Shown here: piece after piece, positions 34,339 through 42,392 of the stretch | How positions within the stretch are numbered: position 1 is the first letter of the stretch | How the letters are laid out: the number at the start of each line of letters is the position of its first letter | Source: Streptomyces cavernicola | GTDB lineage: Bacteria; Actinomycetota; Actinomycetes; Streptomycetales; Streptomycetaceae | DNA length: 64,000 bases | Direction of reading: 5' to 3' | Assembly: GCF_029968035.1 (NCBI RefSeq) | Contig: NZ_JASCIQ010000029.1 | Coordinates: 1-64,000, forward strand | The notes under the pieces: model-generated | Seen by the model: only the letters and a program-made list of their open reading frames with translations | Told to the model about the DNA's origin: nothing | The model's database searches: none | Made by a program: the position numbers and the translations under genes

Positions 34339-35604
34339 ATGTCCAGGCTGCAGGCTGAGCATCTGTACAAGGTGTTCGGCAGACGACCCGATGACGCGGT
34401 GCGCAGGCTCGAGAGCGGCGCCGACCGTGACGAGCTCCGCGCCGACGGCACCACCGCCGCGGTGATCGACGCTTCGTTCACCGTCGAGCCGGGCCAGATC
34501 TTCGTCGTCATGGGTCTGTCCGGATCCGGCAAGTCCACGCTGCTGCGCATGCTCAACGGACTGCTCGAGCCGACCGCGGGCCGGGTGCTCTTCGACGGTG
34601 AGGACATCACGCACCTCACCCCGCGCAAGCTGCGTGACGTGCGCTCGAAGAAGATCAGCATGGTCTTCCAGCACTTCGCCCTCTTCCCGCACCGCAGCGT
34701 TCTGGAGAACGCCGCGTACGGGCTCGAGGTGCAGGGTGTCCCGCGCAAGGAGCGCGAGCGGCGCGCCACCGAGGCGCTGCGCCTCTGCGGCCTCGAGGGC
34801 TGGGAGAAGTCCTGGCCCGACGAGCTGTCCGGCGGTATGCAGCAGCGTGTGGGCCTGGCCCGCGCGCTCGCCACGGACGCCGATCTGCTGCTCATGGACG
34901 AGTCGTTCAGCGCGCTCGACCCGCTGATCCGCCGTGACATGCAGGACCAGCTCCTGGAGCTGCAGAAGACCCTGCAGAAGACCATCGTCTTCATCACCCA
35001 CGACCTCAACGAGGCGATGCGCCTCGGCGACCAGATCGCGGTCATGCGGGACGGCCGGATCGTCCAGATCGGCAGCTCCGAGGACATCCTCGTGCGCCCC
35101 GCCAACGACTACGTCGCGTCCTTCATCCAGGACGTGGACCGGTCCCGCGTGCTCACCGCCGGCGCGGTCATGGAGCCGGTCGAGGGTTCCGCCGACGCCG
35201 TGCGCGCGGCCGCGCCCGCGACGGTCGGCAAGGACACCCCGCTGGTCGAGCTGTTCGCGCTGTGCGCCGCCGCCGAGGCCCCCGTCGCCGTGGCTGACGC
35301 CGCGGGCGAGGTCGTCGGCCAGGTCACGCGCACCCGCCTGCTCGCCTCTCTCGGCGAGGAGGGCGGCGCCGCCGAGGCCGCCCCCGTACCGCACCAGCGG
35401 GACGAGGCGGCGACGGAGCCGGCCAAGCAGCACGACGAGGCGGACCTCAAGGCCGCCGAGCCCGAGGACGCGAAGCCCGGCAAGGACGAGAAGTCCGCCG
35501 GAGACGCGAAGTCGGACGTGAAGCAGGACGAGAAGGCCGTCGAGGGCGTGAAGCCCGACGAAGGCGACGCCGACGACGCCGAGGAGGTGCCCGCCAATGC
35601 CTAG
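34339..35604 (+). CDS. proV: Glycine betaine/proline-type ABC transporter ATP-binding protein
   Basis: A 421-residue ATPase of the OpuAA/ProV group. Walker A is GLSGSGKST, the signature is LSGGMQQRVGLARAL and Walker B is LLLMDESFSALD. A CBS-like segment (about 280-335) follows the ATPase domain, which in this family responds to ionic strength. The last ~70 residues are a Lys/Asp/Glu/Ala-rich disordered tail (DEAATEPAKQHDEADLK...), unusual for the family. The ATG is preceded by GAGAGG. Its last 8 bases overlap the permease start, indicating translational coupling. Likely role: uptake of compatible solutes during osmotic stress. Confidence 0.93.
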   Translation: MSRLQAEHLYKVFGRRPDDAVRRLESGADRDELRADGTTAAVIDASFTVEPGQIFVVMGLSGSGKSTLLRMLNGLLEPTAGRVLFDGEDITHLTPRKLRDVRSKKISMVFQHFALFPHRSVLENAAYGLEVQGVPRKERERRATEALRLCGLEGWEKSWPDELSGGMQQRVGLARALATDADLLLMDESFSALDPLIRRDMQDQLLELQKTLQKTIVFITHDLNEAMRLGDQIAVMRDGRIVQIGSSEDILVRPANDYVASFIQDVDRSRVLTAGAVMEPVEGSADAVRAAAPATVGKDTPLVELFALCAAAEAPVAVADAAGEVVGQVTRTRLLASLGEEGGAAEAAPVPHQRDEAATEPAKQHDEADLKAAEPEDAKPGKDEKSAGDAKSDVKQDEKAVEGVKPDEGDADDAEEVPANA

Positions 35605-38218
35605 GGTCCCCCTCGGTGACTGGGTCAACAGCGGAGTCACCTGGCTCCTCGACCACATGAACTGGCTGTTCGACGCCGTCAAGGCGGTCGTCACCGGCCT
35701 CTACGACGGCATCGTGGCCGTCCTGTCCGCCCCCGAGCCGCTGCTGCTCGTCGGCATCTTCGCCGTGATCGCCTTCTGGCTGCGCGGCCTGCTCGCCGGT
35801 GTGCTCACCTTCGCCGGCTTCGGGCTGATCATCTCGATGGAACTCTGGGACAACGCGATGATCACGTTGGCCCTGGTGCTCGTCGCCACGATCATCGCCC
35901 TGGTCGTCTCGGTGCCGCTGGGCATCTGGGCGGCGCGCTCCAACACCGTCAGCGGAATCGTCCGGCCCGTCCTGGACTTCATGCAGACGCTGCCCGCGAT
36001 GATCTACCTGATCCCGGCCATCCTGTTCTTCGGCATGGGTGCGTCCGCGGGCATCATCGCGACCCTGATCTTCGCCCTGGCCCCCGGCGTCCGTATGACG
36101 GAGCTGGGCATCCGCCAGGTCGACGAGGAACTGGTCGAGGCGGCCGAGGCGTTCGGCACCACGCCGCGCAACACGCTGCTCCGCGTCCAGCTCCCGCTGG
36201 CCCTGCCGACGATCATGGCGGGCGTCAACCAGGTCATCATGCTGGGCCTGTCCATGGCCGCGATCGCGGGCATGGTCGGCACCGGCGGCCTCGGCGGCGA
36301 CGTCAACCAGTCCATCGGCCAGCTCGACGTCGGCCTCGGCGCCGAGGCCGGATTCTCCATCGTCATCCTCGCCATCTACCTGGACCGCATCACCGGTTCG
36401 CTCGGCAGCCAGGTCTCCCCGCTCGGCCGTCGCGCCGCCGCCAAGGCGCGCGCCGCGCAGGGCCTGAAGATCTGGAGCTACCGCCCGCGCCCCGCGTTCG
36501 CGGTCGTCGGCGTCGTGATCCTCGCCCTCGTGGCGGGCGGCCTGAACTTCGTCGGCAAGTCCGAGACCGAGGCGGCCGGCGACGGCAGCAACGTCGGCCA
36601 GGGCAAGAAGATCTCCATGGGCTACATCCCGTGGGACGAGGGCGTCGCCTCCACCTTCCTCTGGAAGGAGATCCTGGAGCAGCGCGGCTTCAAGCCCGAG
36701 GTCAAGCAGCTTGAGGCGGGACCGCTCTACACCTCGCTCGCGCAGGGCCAGCTGGACTTCCAGACCGACGCCTGGCTGCCCACCACGCACGAGGAGTACT
36801 GGAAGAAGTACGGCACCAAGCTGGAGGACATGGGCGACTGGTACGGCCCGACCTCCCTGGAGCTCACCGTGCCCTCGTACATGAAGGGCATCGACTCGCT
36901 CGAGGACCTCAAGGGCCAGGGCAAGAAGTTCAAGGGCAAGATCATCGGCATCGAGCCCAGCGCCGGCATGATGAAGCTCCTCAAGGACAAGGTCCTCAAG
37001 GAGTACGGCCTGGAAGGCGAGTTCGAGGTCGTCGACGGCTCGACGCCCGCGATGCTGGCCGAGCTGAAGCGCGCGTACGCCAAGAAGGAGCCCATCGTCA
37101 CCACCCTGTGGTCGCCGCACTGGGCCTACAGCGACTTCGACCTGAAGAAGCTCAAGGACCCGAAGGGCGCCTGGGGCGAGGGCGACCAGGTGCACACCGT
37201 GGCCCGCAAGGGCTTCGGCGCCGAGAACCCCGAGCTCGCCAAGTGGCTGAAGGACTTCAAGCTCACCGAGAAGCAGCTCACCAGCCTTGAGTCGGAGATC
37301 AACAAGTCCGGCAAGGGCAAGCAGCAGGAAGCCGTCCGCGCCTGGCTGAAGAAGAACCCCGGCCTGGTCGACAAGCTCGCCCCGGTCCAGAAGAAGGCGC
37401 CCACCGAGGGTGGCAAGGGCGAGGCCGCGCGCCCCGTCAACGTGGCCTGGTTCCCGTGGGACGAGGACGTCGCCGTGACGTACCTCTGGAAGCACGTCCT
37501 GGAGGAGCGCGGCTACAAGCTGAACCTCAAGCAGTCCGACGTGGGCCCCGTCTTCGCCGGTCTCGCCTCGGGCTCCCTCGACGTCAACTTCGACGCCTGG
37601 CTGCCGACCACGCAGAAGCAGTACTGGGACAAGCACAAGAAGGACCTGACCAAGCTCGGCTCGTGGTACAGCCCGACCTCCCTGGAGATCGCGGTCCCGT
37701 CGTACGTCAAGGGCGTCAAGTCCATCGAGGACCTCAAGGGTCGCTCCGGCGAGTTCAAGGGCAGGATCATCGGCATTGAGCCGGGCGCCGGGATCATGAC
37801 CACGATGAAGGACAAGATCCTTCCGGGGTACGGCCTCGACAAGGAGTACGAGCTCGTCGAGGGCTCCACGCCCGCGATGCTGGCCGAGCTGAAGCGCTCG
37901 TACGCCAAGAAGGAGCCGGTCGCCGTCCTGCTGTGGACGCCGCACTGGGCCTACAGCGAGTACGGCATGACCAAGCTGAAGGACGACAAGGGCCTGTTCG
38001 GCGAGGGCGACAAGCTCTACAACGTCGGCAGCAAGCAGTTCCCGAAGCAGTACCCGCAGCTCACCAAGTGGCTGAAGAACTTCAAGATGAGCGAGGAAGA
38101 GCTCGCCAGCCTGGAGAACGACATCAAGAAGGCCGGCAAGGGCCATGAGGAAGAGGCCGTGGACGCGTGGCTGAAGGGCCACCCGGGCATGGTCGACCGG
38201 ATGGCGCCGATCCAGTAG
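35597..38218 (+). CDS. Betaine-type ABC permease fused to two tandem substrate-binding domains
   Basis: An 873-residue fusion. Residues 1-300 are the ProW/OpuAB permease (FMQTLPAMIYLIPAILFFGMGASAG, EAAEAFGTTPRNTLLRVQLPLALP). A further membrane segment near 305-325 anchors two OpuAC-type binding domains, about 336-595 and 612-873. Both begin with (Y/W)(I/F)PWDE and contain AWLPTT, STPAMLAELKR(A/S)YAKKEP and (T/S)PHWAYS, so they are tandem duplicates with the Trp-rich betaine pocket visible. A permease fused to one domain is known (OpuABC); two in series per chain is unusual. The start ATG overlaps the proV stop. A 17-bp terminator follows. Confidence 0.92.
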   Translation: MPRVPLGDWVNSGVTWLLDHMNWLFDAVKAVVTGLYDGIVAVLSAPEPLLLVGIFAVIAFWLRGLLAGVLTFAGFGLIISMELWDNAMITLALVLVATIIALVVSVPLGIWAARSNTVSGIVRPVLDFMQTLPAMIYLIPAILFFGMGASAGIIATLIFALAPGVRMTELGIRQVDEELVEAAEAFGTTPRNTLLRVQLPLALPTIMAGVNQVIMLGLSMAAIAGMVGTGGLGGDVNQSIGQLDVGLGAEAGFSIVILAIYLDRITGSLGSQVSPLGRRAAAKARAAQGLKIWSYRPRPAFAVVGVVILALVAGGLNFVGKSETEAAGDGSNVGQGKKISMGYIPWDEGVASTFLWKEILEQRGFKPEVKQLEAGPLYTSLAQGQLDFQTDAWLPTTHEEYWKKYGTKLEDMGDWYGPTSLELTVPSYMKGIDSLEDLKGQGKKFKGKIIGIEPSAGMMKLLKDKVLKEYGLEGEFEVVDGSTPAMLAELKRAYAKKEPIVTTLWSPHWAYSDFDLKKLKDPKGAWGEGDQVHTVARKGFGAENPELAKWLKDFKLTEKQLTSLESEINKSGKGKQQEAVRAWLKKNPGLVDKLAPVQKKAPTEGGKGEAARPVNVAWFPWDEDVAVTYLWKHVLEERGYKLNLKQSDVGPVFAGLASGSLDVNFDAWLPTTQKQYWDKHKKDLTKLGSWYSPTSLEIAVPSYVKGVKSIEDLKGRSGEFKGRIIGIEPGAGIMTTMKDKILPGYGLDKEYELVEGSTPAMLAELKRSYAKKEPVAVLLWTPHWAYSEYGMTKLKDDKGLFGEGDKLYNVGSKQFPKQYPQLTKWLKNFKMSEEELASLENDIKKAGKGHEEEAVDAWLKGHPGMVDRMAPIQ

Positions 38219-38235
38219 TTCCGGCAGCACACACT

Positions 38236-38291
38236 CCCGAGGGGTGGGTTTCCCCAGGTCCCGTGGCCTGAGGCGAAACCCACCCCTCGGG
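38236..38291 (+). terminator. Terminator of the betaine transporter operon
   Basis: CCCGAGGGGTGGGTTTC pairs perfectly with GAAACCCACCCCTCGGG (17 bp), and the 22-base loop holds a second CCCAGG/CCTGAGG hairpin. Confidence 0.92.
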
Positions 38292-38640
38292 GCGTTCCGG
38301 GGCCCTGTCCGCCGCCGCGGGCTTCTCCCCTCCCCGCCCCTTCCCGAACTGGGGCTCCGCCCCAGACCCCTCCCCCAAGCTCTCGGCTTCGCTCGAGCAG
38401 GGGGACCCCCATCTCAAACGCCGGAAGGGCTGAATTGGGTCGGTGATACGGGCCCCGACAGGGGCGCGGGAAACTGCGCGACCAGCCACGACGTCGGGGC
38501 AGCCGAAGAACACAGCGCCGCAGGCTTTCGGGAAGGGGCGGGGAGGGGCAAGGCGCGCGAGCGGCCGCGACGGCGGGGCAGCCGAAAAGCAGCCGAGGGC
38601 GGCCGGGGCAGCCGCGCAGCCAGGTAACTGATCTTCTGGC
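38292..38640. repeat. Composite intergenic repeat block A
   Basis: No gene is seen from 38219 to 38819. The block is a mosaic of repeat families: CTCCCCTCCCCGCCCCTTCC (38325-38344) and its inverse TTCGGGAAGGGGCGGGGAGG (38527-38546) flank it. Inside are a CTCCCCCAAGCTCTCGGCTT/GAGCAGGGGGACCCCCAT element (38370-38412), CAAACGCCGGAAGGGCTG (38416-38433) and GGGGCGCGGGAAACTGCGCG (38461-38480). The last module recurs at 44992-45011 and, inverted, near 58000. The final 180 bases before the Xre gene hold its promoter; TAGGGT (38772-38777) is a possible -10. Confidence 0.75.
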
Positions 38641-38819
38641 GCACACTGGAAGGGTGAACCAGACGGTGTACGGGCCGCCCTTCCGGCCGGTACGGTCCGA
38701 CCCCGGCCGGTTTGCACCGGGCGCCCGGAGCAGCCGCACGATTGGCAGGGCGCGGGCCGCGCTGCTTGCGTAGGGTGCGGAGACAGGATCGGACCGAAGC
38801 GACAGAGGGGGGCCGGACC

Positions 38820-39365
38820 ATGGACGACAAGGAATCCGCGCGGGTCGGCGTGGCCATCCGGCGCCGCCGCCGCGCGCTGAGCCTCACGCTCGCCGCCGTG
38901 TCGGGGCGCAGCGGCCTCTCGGTGCCCTTCCTCAGCCAGGTCGAGAACGAGAAGGCCCGGCCCAGCCGCGCCTCCCTGGAGCGGGTCGCGGACGCGCTCG
39001 GCACGACCGCCGTGGAGCTGCTCTCGGCCGCCGACGCGGAGCGCACCGTCGAGGTGGTCCGCGCCGAGCCCGAGACCGCCGAGCCCAGCACACGCCTCCT
39101 CGTGAACGGCCGACACCAGCTGCACGCCCTGGAGTTCATCGGCGACCACGACGCGGGCCGCGAGTTCCAGCACCGCAACGACGAGCTGCTCTACGTCGTC
39201 GAGGGCGCCGTCGAGGTCGAGGCGGAGGGCCGGGCATACCGGCTCGCGCGCGGCGACTCGATGTTCCTGTCCGGCGGCGTGCGGCACCGGTGGCGGGCCG
39301 AGGTGCCCGAGACGCGGGTGCTCGTCGTCGCCGTGGGCGAGCACGTCAAGGCGGAGCCGGAGTGA
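38820..39365 (+). CDS. Xre-family regulator with C-terminal cupin domain
   Basis: A 181-residue regulator. The N-terminal helix-turn-helix (SLTLAAVSGRSGLSVPFLSQVENEKARPS, about 20-48) is followed by a cupin (about 105-175, HQLHALEFIGDHDAGREFQHRNDELLYVVEG, ending in GDSMFLSGGVRHRW). Such proteins sense a small ligand, amine or metal through the cupin. The ATG at 38820 follows GAGGGGGG. The next gene starts 7 bases after its stop, so they form an operon. Ligand unknown; some relatives regulate polyamine or gamma-glutamyl catabolism, which is noteworthy given the cluster downstream, but that link is not shown. Confidence 0.88.
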   Translation: MDDKESARVGVAIRRRRRALSLTLAAVSGRSGLSVPFLSQVENEKARPSRASLERVADALGTTAVELLSAADAERTVEVVRAEPETAEPSTRLLVNGRHQLHALEFIGDHDAGREFQHRNDELLYVVEGAVEVEAEGRAYRLARGDSMFLSGGVRHRWRAEVPETRVLVVAVGEHVKAEPE

Positions 39366-39372
39366 GCCCGCG

Positions 39373-40098
39373 ATGAGGGTCGTCTCGCTCGTGCCGTCGC
39401 TCACCGAGGCGGTGGCGCACAGCGCGCCCGGCCTCCTTGTCGGGGCCACCGACTGGTGCAGCCACCCGGCGGAGCTGGACGCGGCGGGGCTCGTACGCGT
39501 CGGCGGGACGAAGAACCCCGACGTGCCGGGCATCGTCCGGCTCGCCCCCGACCTGGTCATCGCCAACGAGGAGGAGAACCGCGCCCCGGACCTCGCCGCG
39601 CTGCGCGCCGCCGGGCTCGACGTCCTCGTCACCGAGATCCGCGACCTGCCCTCCGCCCTGCACGAACTGGACCGGGTCCTCGTGCACGGCTGCGGCCTGG
39701 CGCGCCCGGAGTGGCTCGACGCGGCCGCGGCGGCCTGGGAGTCGCCGCCCGAGCCGCTCGGCGTCCGCGCCGTCGTGCCGATCTGGCGCCGCCCCTGGAT
39801 GGTCCTCGGCCGCGCCACCTTCGCCGGCGATCTGCTCGCCCGGCTCGGCGTCGTCAACGTGTACGCGGGGCACGCGGAGCGCTACCCCCGCATCCCCCTT
39901 GACCGACTGCGGGCGTCGGGGGCGGAGTTGGCGGTCCTGCCGGACGAGCCGTACCGCTTCACTGCCGAGGACGGGCCCGAGGCGTTCCCCGGCCTGCCCG
40001 CCGCCCTCGTCGACGGCCGCCGGCTCACCTGGTACGGGCCTTCGCTCGTGACGGCTCCACGGGTGCTCTTGGAGCAACTACGTTCAGCCGTACGGTAG
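39373..40098 (+). CDS. Helical-backbone metal-receptor (cobalamin/Fe-siderophore binding-protein fold) without signal peptide
   Basis: A 241-residue protein with the BtuF/TroA fold: MRVVSLVPSLTEAVA, GGTKNPDVPGIVRLAPDLVIANEEENR and the long backbone helix near 100-130. Family members are normally exported receptors for B12 or ferric siderophores. This one has no signal peptide or lipobox, so it should remain cytosolic unless the true start lies upstream, which the Xre stop 7 bases away excludes. WCSHPAEL and VVPIWRRPWMVLG are visible conserved blocks. Cytosolic relatives are widespread and uncharacterised. The downstream gene is convergent. Confidence 0.8.
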   Translation: MRVVSLVPSLTEAVAHSAPGLLVGATDWCSHPAELDAAGLVRVGGTKNPDVPGIVRLAPDLVIANEEENRAPDLAALRAAGLDVLVTEIRDLPSALHELDRVLVHGCGLARPEWLDAAAAAWESPPEPLGVRAVVPIWRRPWMVLGRATFAGDLLARLGVVNVYAGHAERYPRIPLDRLRASGAELAVLPDEPYRFTAEDGPEAFPGLPAALVDGRRLTWYGPSLVTAPRVLLEQLRSAVR

Positions 40099-40112
40099 TT
40101 GGCGGGGGTGGA

Positions 40113-41264
40113 TCAGGCCGTTGCCGGGGCCGGAGCCGGGGCCGGAGTCGGGGCGGTGAGGAGGCGGCCCGAGGCGAGGCCGCGCAGCGTGCCGATCGCG
40201 GCGACCACCCAGGCGGCCACGAGGAAGACGTACAGGCCGGTCGCCAGCCACTCGTACGCGGCCAGGCCGGTGTGCCGGGCCAGACCCGCCGCGCCCGTGA
40301 CACACGTGCCGACCGGGAACGTGAAGCCCCACCACGTCATGCTGAACCCGAGACCGGACCGGGCCGCCCGCACCACCAGGGCGAGCGCGAGCGCCAGCCA
40401 CAGCAGGGCGAAGCCGAGCACCGGCACCCCGTACACCACCGCGAAGGCCTCGAAGGCGCCCGCGTACGAGCCGCCGATGGCGTCCGGGGCCACGTCGGCA
40501 AGGGAGTTGACGGCGGTCGTGGACTGGCCGAGCGGGCCGAGGACCAGGAACAGCGTGGGCGTGAGGGCGAGCGGCAGCGGGCCGTGCACCACGAGCCGGC
40601 CGAATATCAGCGGCAGCATCAGGAGCGTGGCGAGCAGGCTCAGGCCGAACATCGCGTAGCTGCCGAGCAGCATCGCCTCCTGCCACTGCCCGGCCGGCAG
40701 ATACGGAAGCAGCAGCGGCCCCTGCGCGGCGGACACCATCGGCGCCACCACGGGCAGCAGCCACACCGGCGACGCCGTGCCCGGGGCGACCTTGTGCCGG
40801 GCCACCATCAGGTACGGGATCGCGGCCGCCGCGAGCAGGCCGAGCGCGGTGCCGGCCGTGAACAGCGCGAGGTCGACGGCGACGGCCGTGCGCTCGCCGA
40901 GCACCTCGGCGCCGACGGTGAGGGTGCCGCCGCCGACCGCGAGCAACGCCATCGACAGGCAGCCGTAGAACGGGGCCACCGCCGGGTCGAGCAGATGCGC
41001 CCTGGCCTGGTCCCGGTGGTGCAGCCAGTGTCCGGCGCGGGCGACGAGCAGGGCGGCGAGCAGCAGCGCGGACAGCGCCCACACGGCGACGGCGGCAGCG
41101 TGCGGCACCGGCGCGGGCAGCGCCGTCCCGGCCGAGGCGACGATCGCGGTGCCCATGACGGCCGCGTACCAGTTGGGGCCGAGGTGGCGCAGGGGAGAGG
41201 TGGTCCTGCGGTCCGCCGCCAGTGCGGGGGAGGGAAGGTGCTGCGGGTGCGCGTAGCTTGCCAT
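40113..41264 (-). CDS. SLAC1/TehA-type transporter (tellurite-resistance/dicarboxylate family)
   Basis: A 383-residue integral membrane protein with about ten hydrophobic segments. GPNWYAAVMGTAIVASAG, PFYGCLSMALLAVGGG and MTWWGFTFPVGTC are the family landmarks of voltage-dependent anion channel/tellurite-resistance (SLAC1/TehA) proteins. These transport anions such as C4-dicarboxylates, sulfite or malate. The C-terminal tail is a short Ala-Pro repeat. It is divergently transcribed from a LysR gene with a perfect inverted repeat between them, which suggests specific regulation. Confidence 0.87.
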   Translation of the reverse strand: MASYAHPQHLPSPALAADRRTTSPLRHLGPNWYAAVMGTAIVASAGTALPAPVPHAAAVAVWALSALLLAALLVARAGHWLHHRDQARAHLLDPAVAPFYGCLSMALLAVGGGTLTVGAEVLGERTAVAVDLALFTAGTALGLLAAAAIPYLMVARHKVAPGTASPVWLLPVVAPMVSAAQGPLLLPYLPAGQWQEAMLLGSYAMFGLSLLATLLMLPLIFGRLVVHGPLPLALTPTLFLVLGPLGQSTTAVNSLADVAPDAIGGSYAGAFEAFAVVYGVPVLGFALLWLALALALVVRAARSGLGFSMTWWGFTFPVGTCVTGAAGLARHTGLAAYEWLATGLYVFLVAAWVVAAIGTLRGLASGRLLTAPTPAPAPAPATA

Positions 41265-41287
41265 GACCTCAGCGTCTCGCCGCTTTC

Positions 41288-41323
41288 ATGCCCTCACCAG
41301 GGGGTATGCGTCTATGAGGGCAT
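41288..41323. promoter_or_regulatory. Inverted repeat in the TehA/LysR divergent promoter
   Basis: ATGCCCTCA (41288-41296) and TGAGGGCAT (41315-41323) are perfect 9-bp arms with an 18-base spacer, in a 70-base divergent intergenic region. A second TATGC/GCATA pair overlaps it. LysR regulators commonly bind such sites next to their own gene. Confidence 0.7.
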
Positions 41324-41334
41324 AAGCTGGAGTT

Positions 41335-42375
41335 ATGAGCAACAGGCGGGAAGACGGTGCGGCGGGCGTGACGGAAGCCGATGCAGGGGGCGGTGCGCAG
41401 GGCGGCGGCCTCACCGGGGGTCCTGCCGGGGGCCCTGCCGGGGGCCCCGCCGGGGTTTCCGCGGGGGACGCGCACCTCGCCCACCGCGTGCCCGAACTCG
41501 GCGCGCTGCAGCTCCTCTTGGCCGTCGCACGCCTCGGCAGCCTGGGCCGGGCCGCCGCCGAGCTCGGCATCAGCCAGCCCGCCGCGAGCAGCAGGGTGAG
41601 GGCCATGGAGCGGCAGTTGGGCGTCGGCCTGGTGGAGCGTTCGCCGCGCGGCTCGCGGCTCACCGACGCGGGCGTGCTCGTCACCGACTGGGCGCGCCGC
41701 GTCGTCGAGGCCGCGGAGGCCTTCGACGCGGGCGCGCAGGCGCTGCGGGACCGGCGCGACTCCCGGCTGCGGGTCGCGGCGAGCATGACCGTCGCCGAGT
41801 ATCTGCTGCCGGGCTGGCTGATAGCGCTGCGCCGGGAGCGGCCGGACACGGCGGTGTCGCTGCTCTCCGGGAACTCCGCCGCCGTCGTGGAGCGGCTCCT
41901 CGCCGACGAGGCCGACCTCGGCTTCGTCGAGGGGCTCACGGCGCCGCGCGGCCTGCGCGGCGCGGTCGTCGCCCGGGACCGGCTCGTCGTGGTCGTCGGC
42001 CCCGACCACCCGTGGGCGCGGCGGCGCACCCCGCTGGCCCCGGCCGAACTCGCCGCCACCGCACTGATCCTGCGCGAGGAGGGCTCCGGCACCCGCGAGG
42101 TCCTGGACGCGGCCCTCGCCGAGCATGGCGGCCTGGCCGCGCCGCTCCTCGAACTCACCTCCACCACCGCGCTCAAGGCGGCCGTCGCGAGCGGCGCGGG
42201 CCCGGCGGTGCTCAGCGAACTGGCCGTCGCCGAGGAGCTGGCCGCGCACCGGCTCATCCAGATCCCCGTCGAGGGCGTCGACCTGCGGCGTGCGCTGCGC
42301 GCGGTGTGGCGGTCGGGGCAGCGGCCCACGGGGCCGGGGCGGGACTTGTTGTCGCTGACCCGGCGGGTCCAGTAG
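41335..42375 (+). CDS. LysR-family transcriptional regulator
   Basis: A 346-residue regulator. The helix-turn-helix lies at about 50-110 (LQLLLAVARLGSLGRAAAELGISQPAASSRV), followed by the LysR effector domain (SRLRVAASMTVAEYLLPGWL...). The first 45 residues include (GGPA)n encoded by a GC-rich tandem repeat (about 41408-41466), unusual for the family. A start at the in-frame GTG 41489 would remove it, but ATG 41335 follows TGGAG. It probably controls the divergent SLAC1/TehA gene. Confidence 0.87.
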   Translation: MSNRREDGAAGVTEADAGGGAQGGGLTGGPAGGPAGGPAGVSAGDAHLAHRVPELGALQLLLAVARLGSLGRAAAELGISQPAASSRVRAMERQLGVGLVERSPRGSRLTDAGVLVTDWARRVVEAAEAFDAGAQALRDRRDSRLRVAASMTVAEYLLPGWLIALRRERPDTAVSLLSGNSAAVVERLLADEADLGFVEGLTAPRGLRGAVVARDRLVVVVGPDHPWARRRTPLAPAELAATALILREEGSGTREVLDAALAEHGGLAAPLLELTSTTALKAAVASGAGPAVLSELAVAEELAAHRLIQIPVEGVDLRRALRAVWRSGQRPTGPGRDLLSLTRRVQ

Positions 42376-42392
42376 GCCCGCGATCTGCCGTG

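Noticed and set aside
35447..38230. A 927-codon minus-strand frame opposite the betaine transporter
   Set aside because: Product is Leu/Val/Gly/Asp-rich with no motif and mirrors the permease-binding-domain gene codon for codon.
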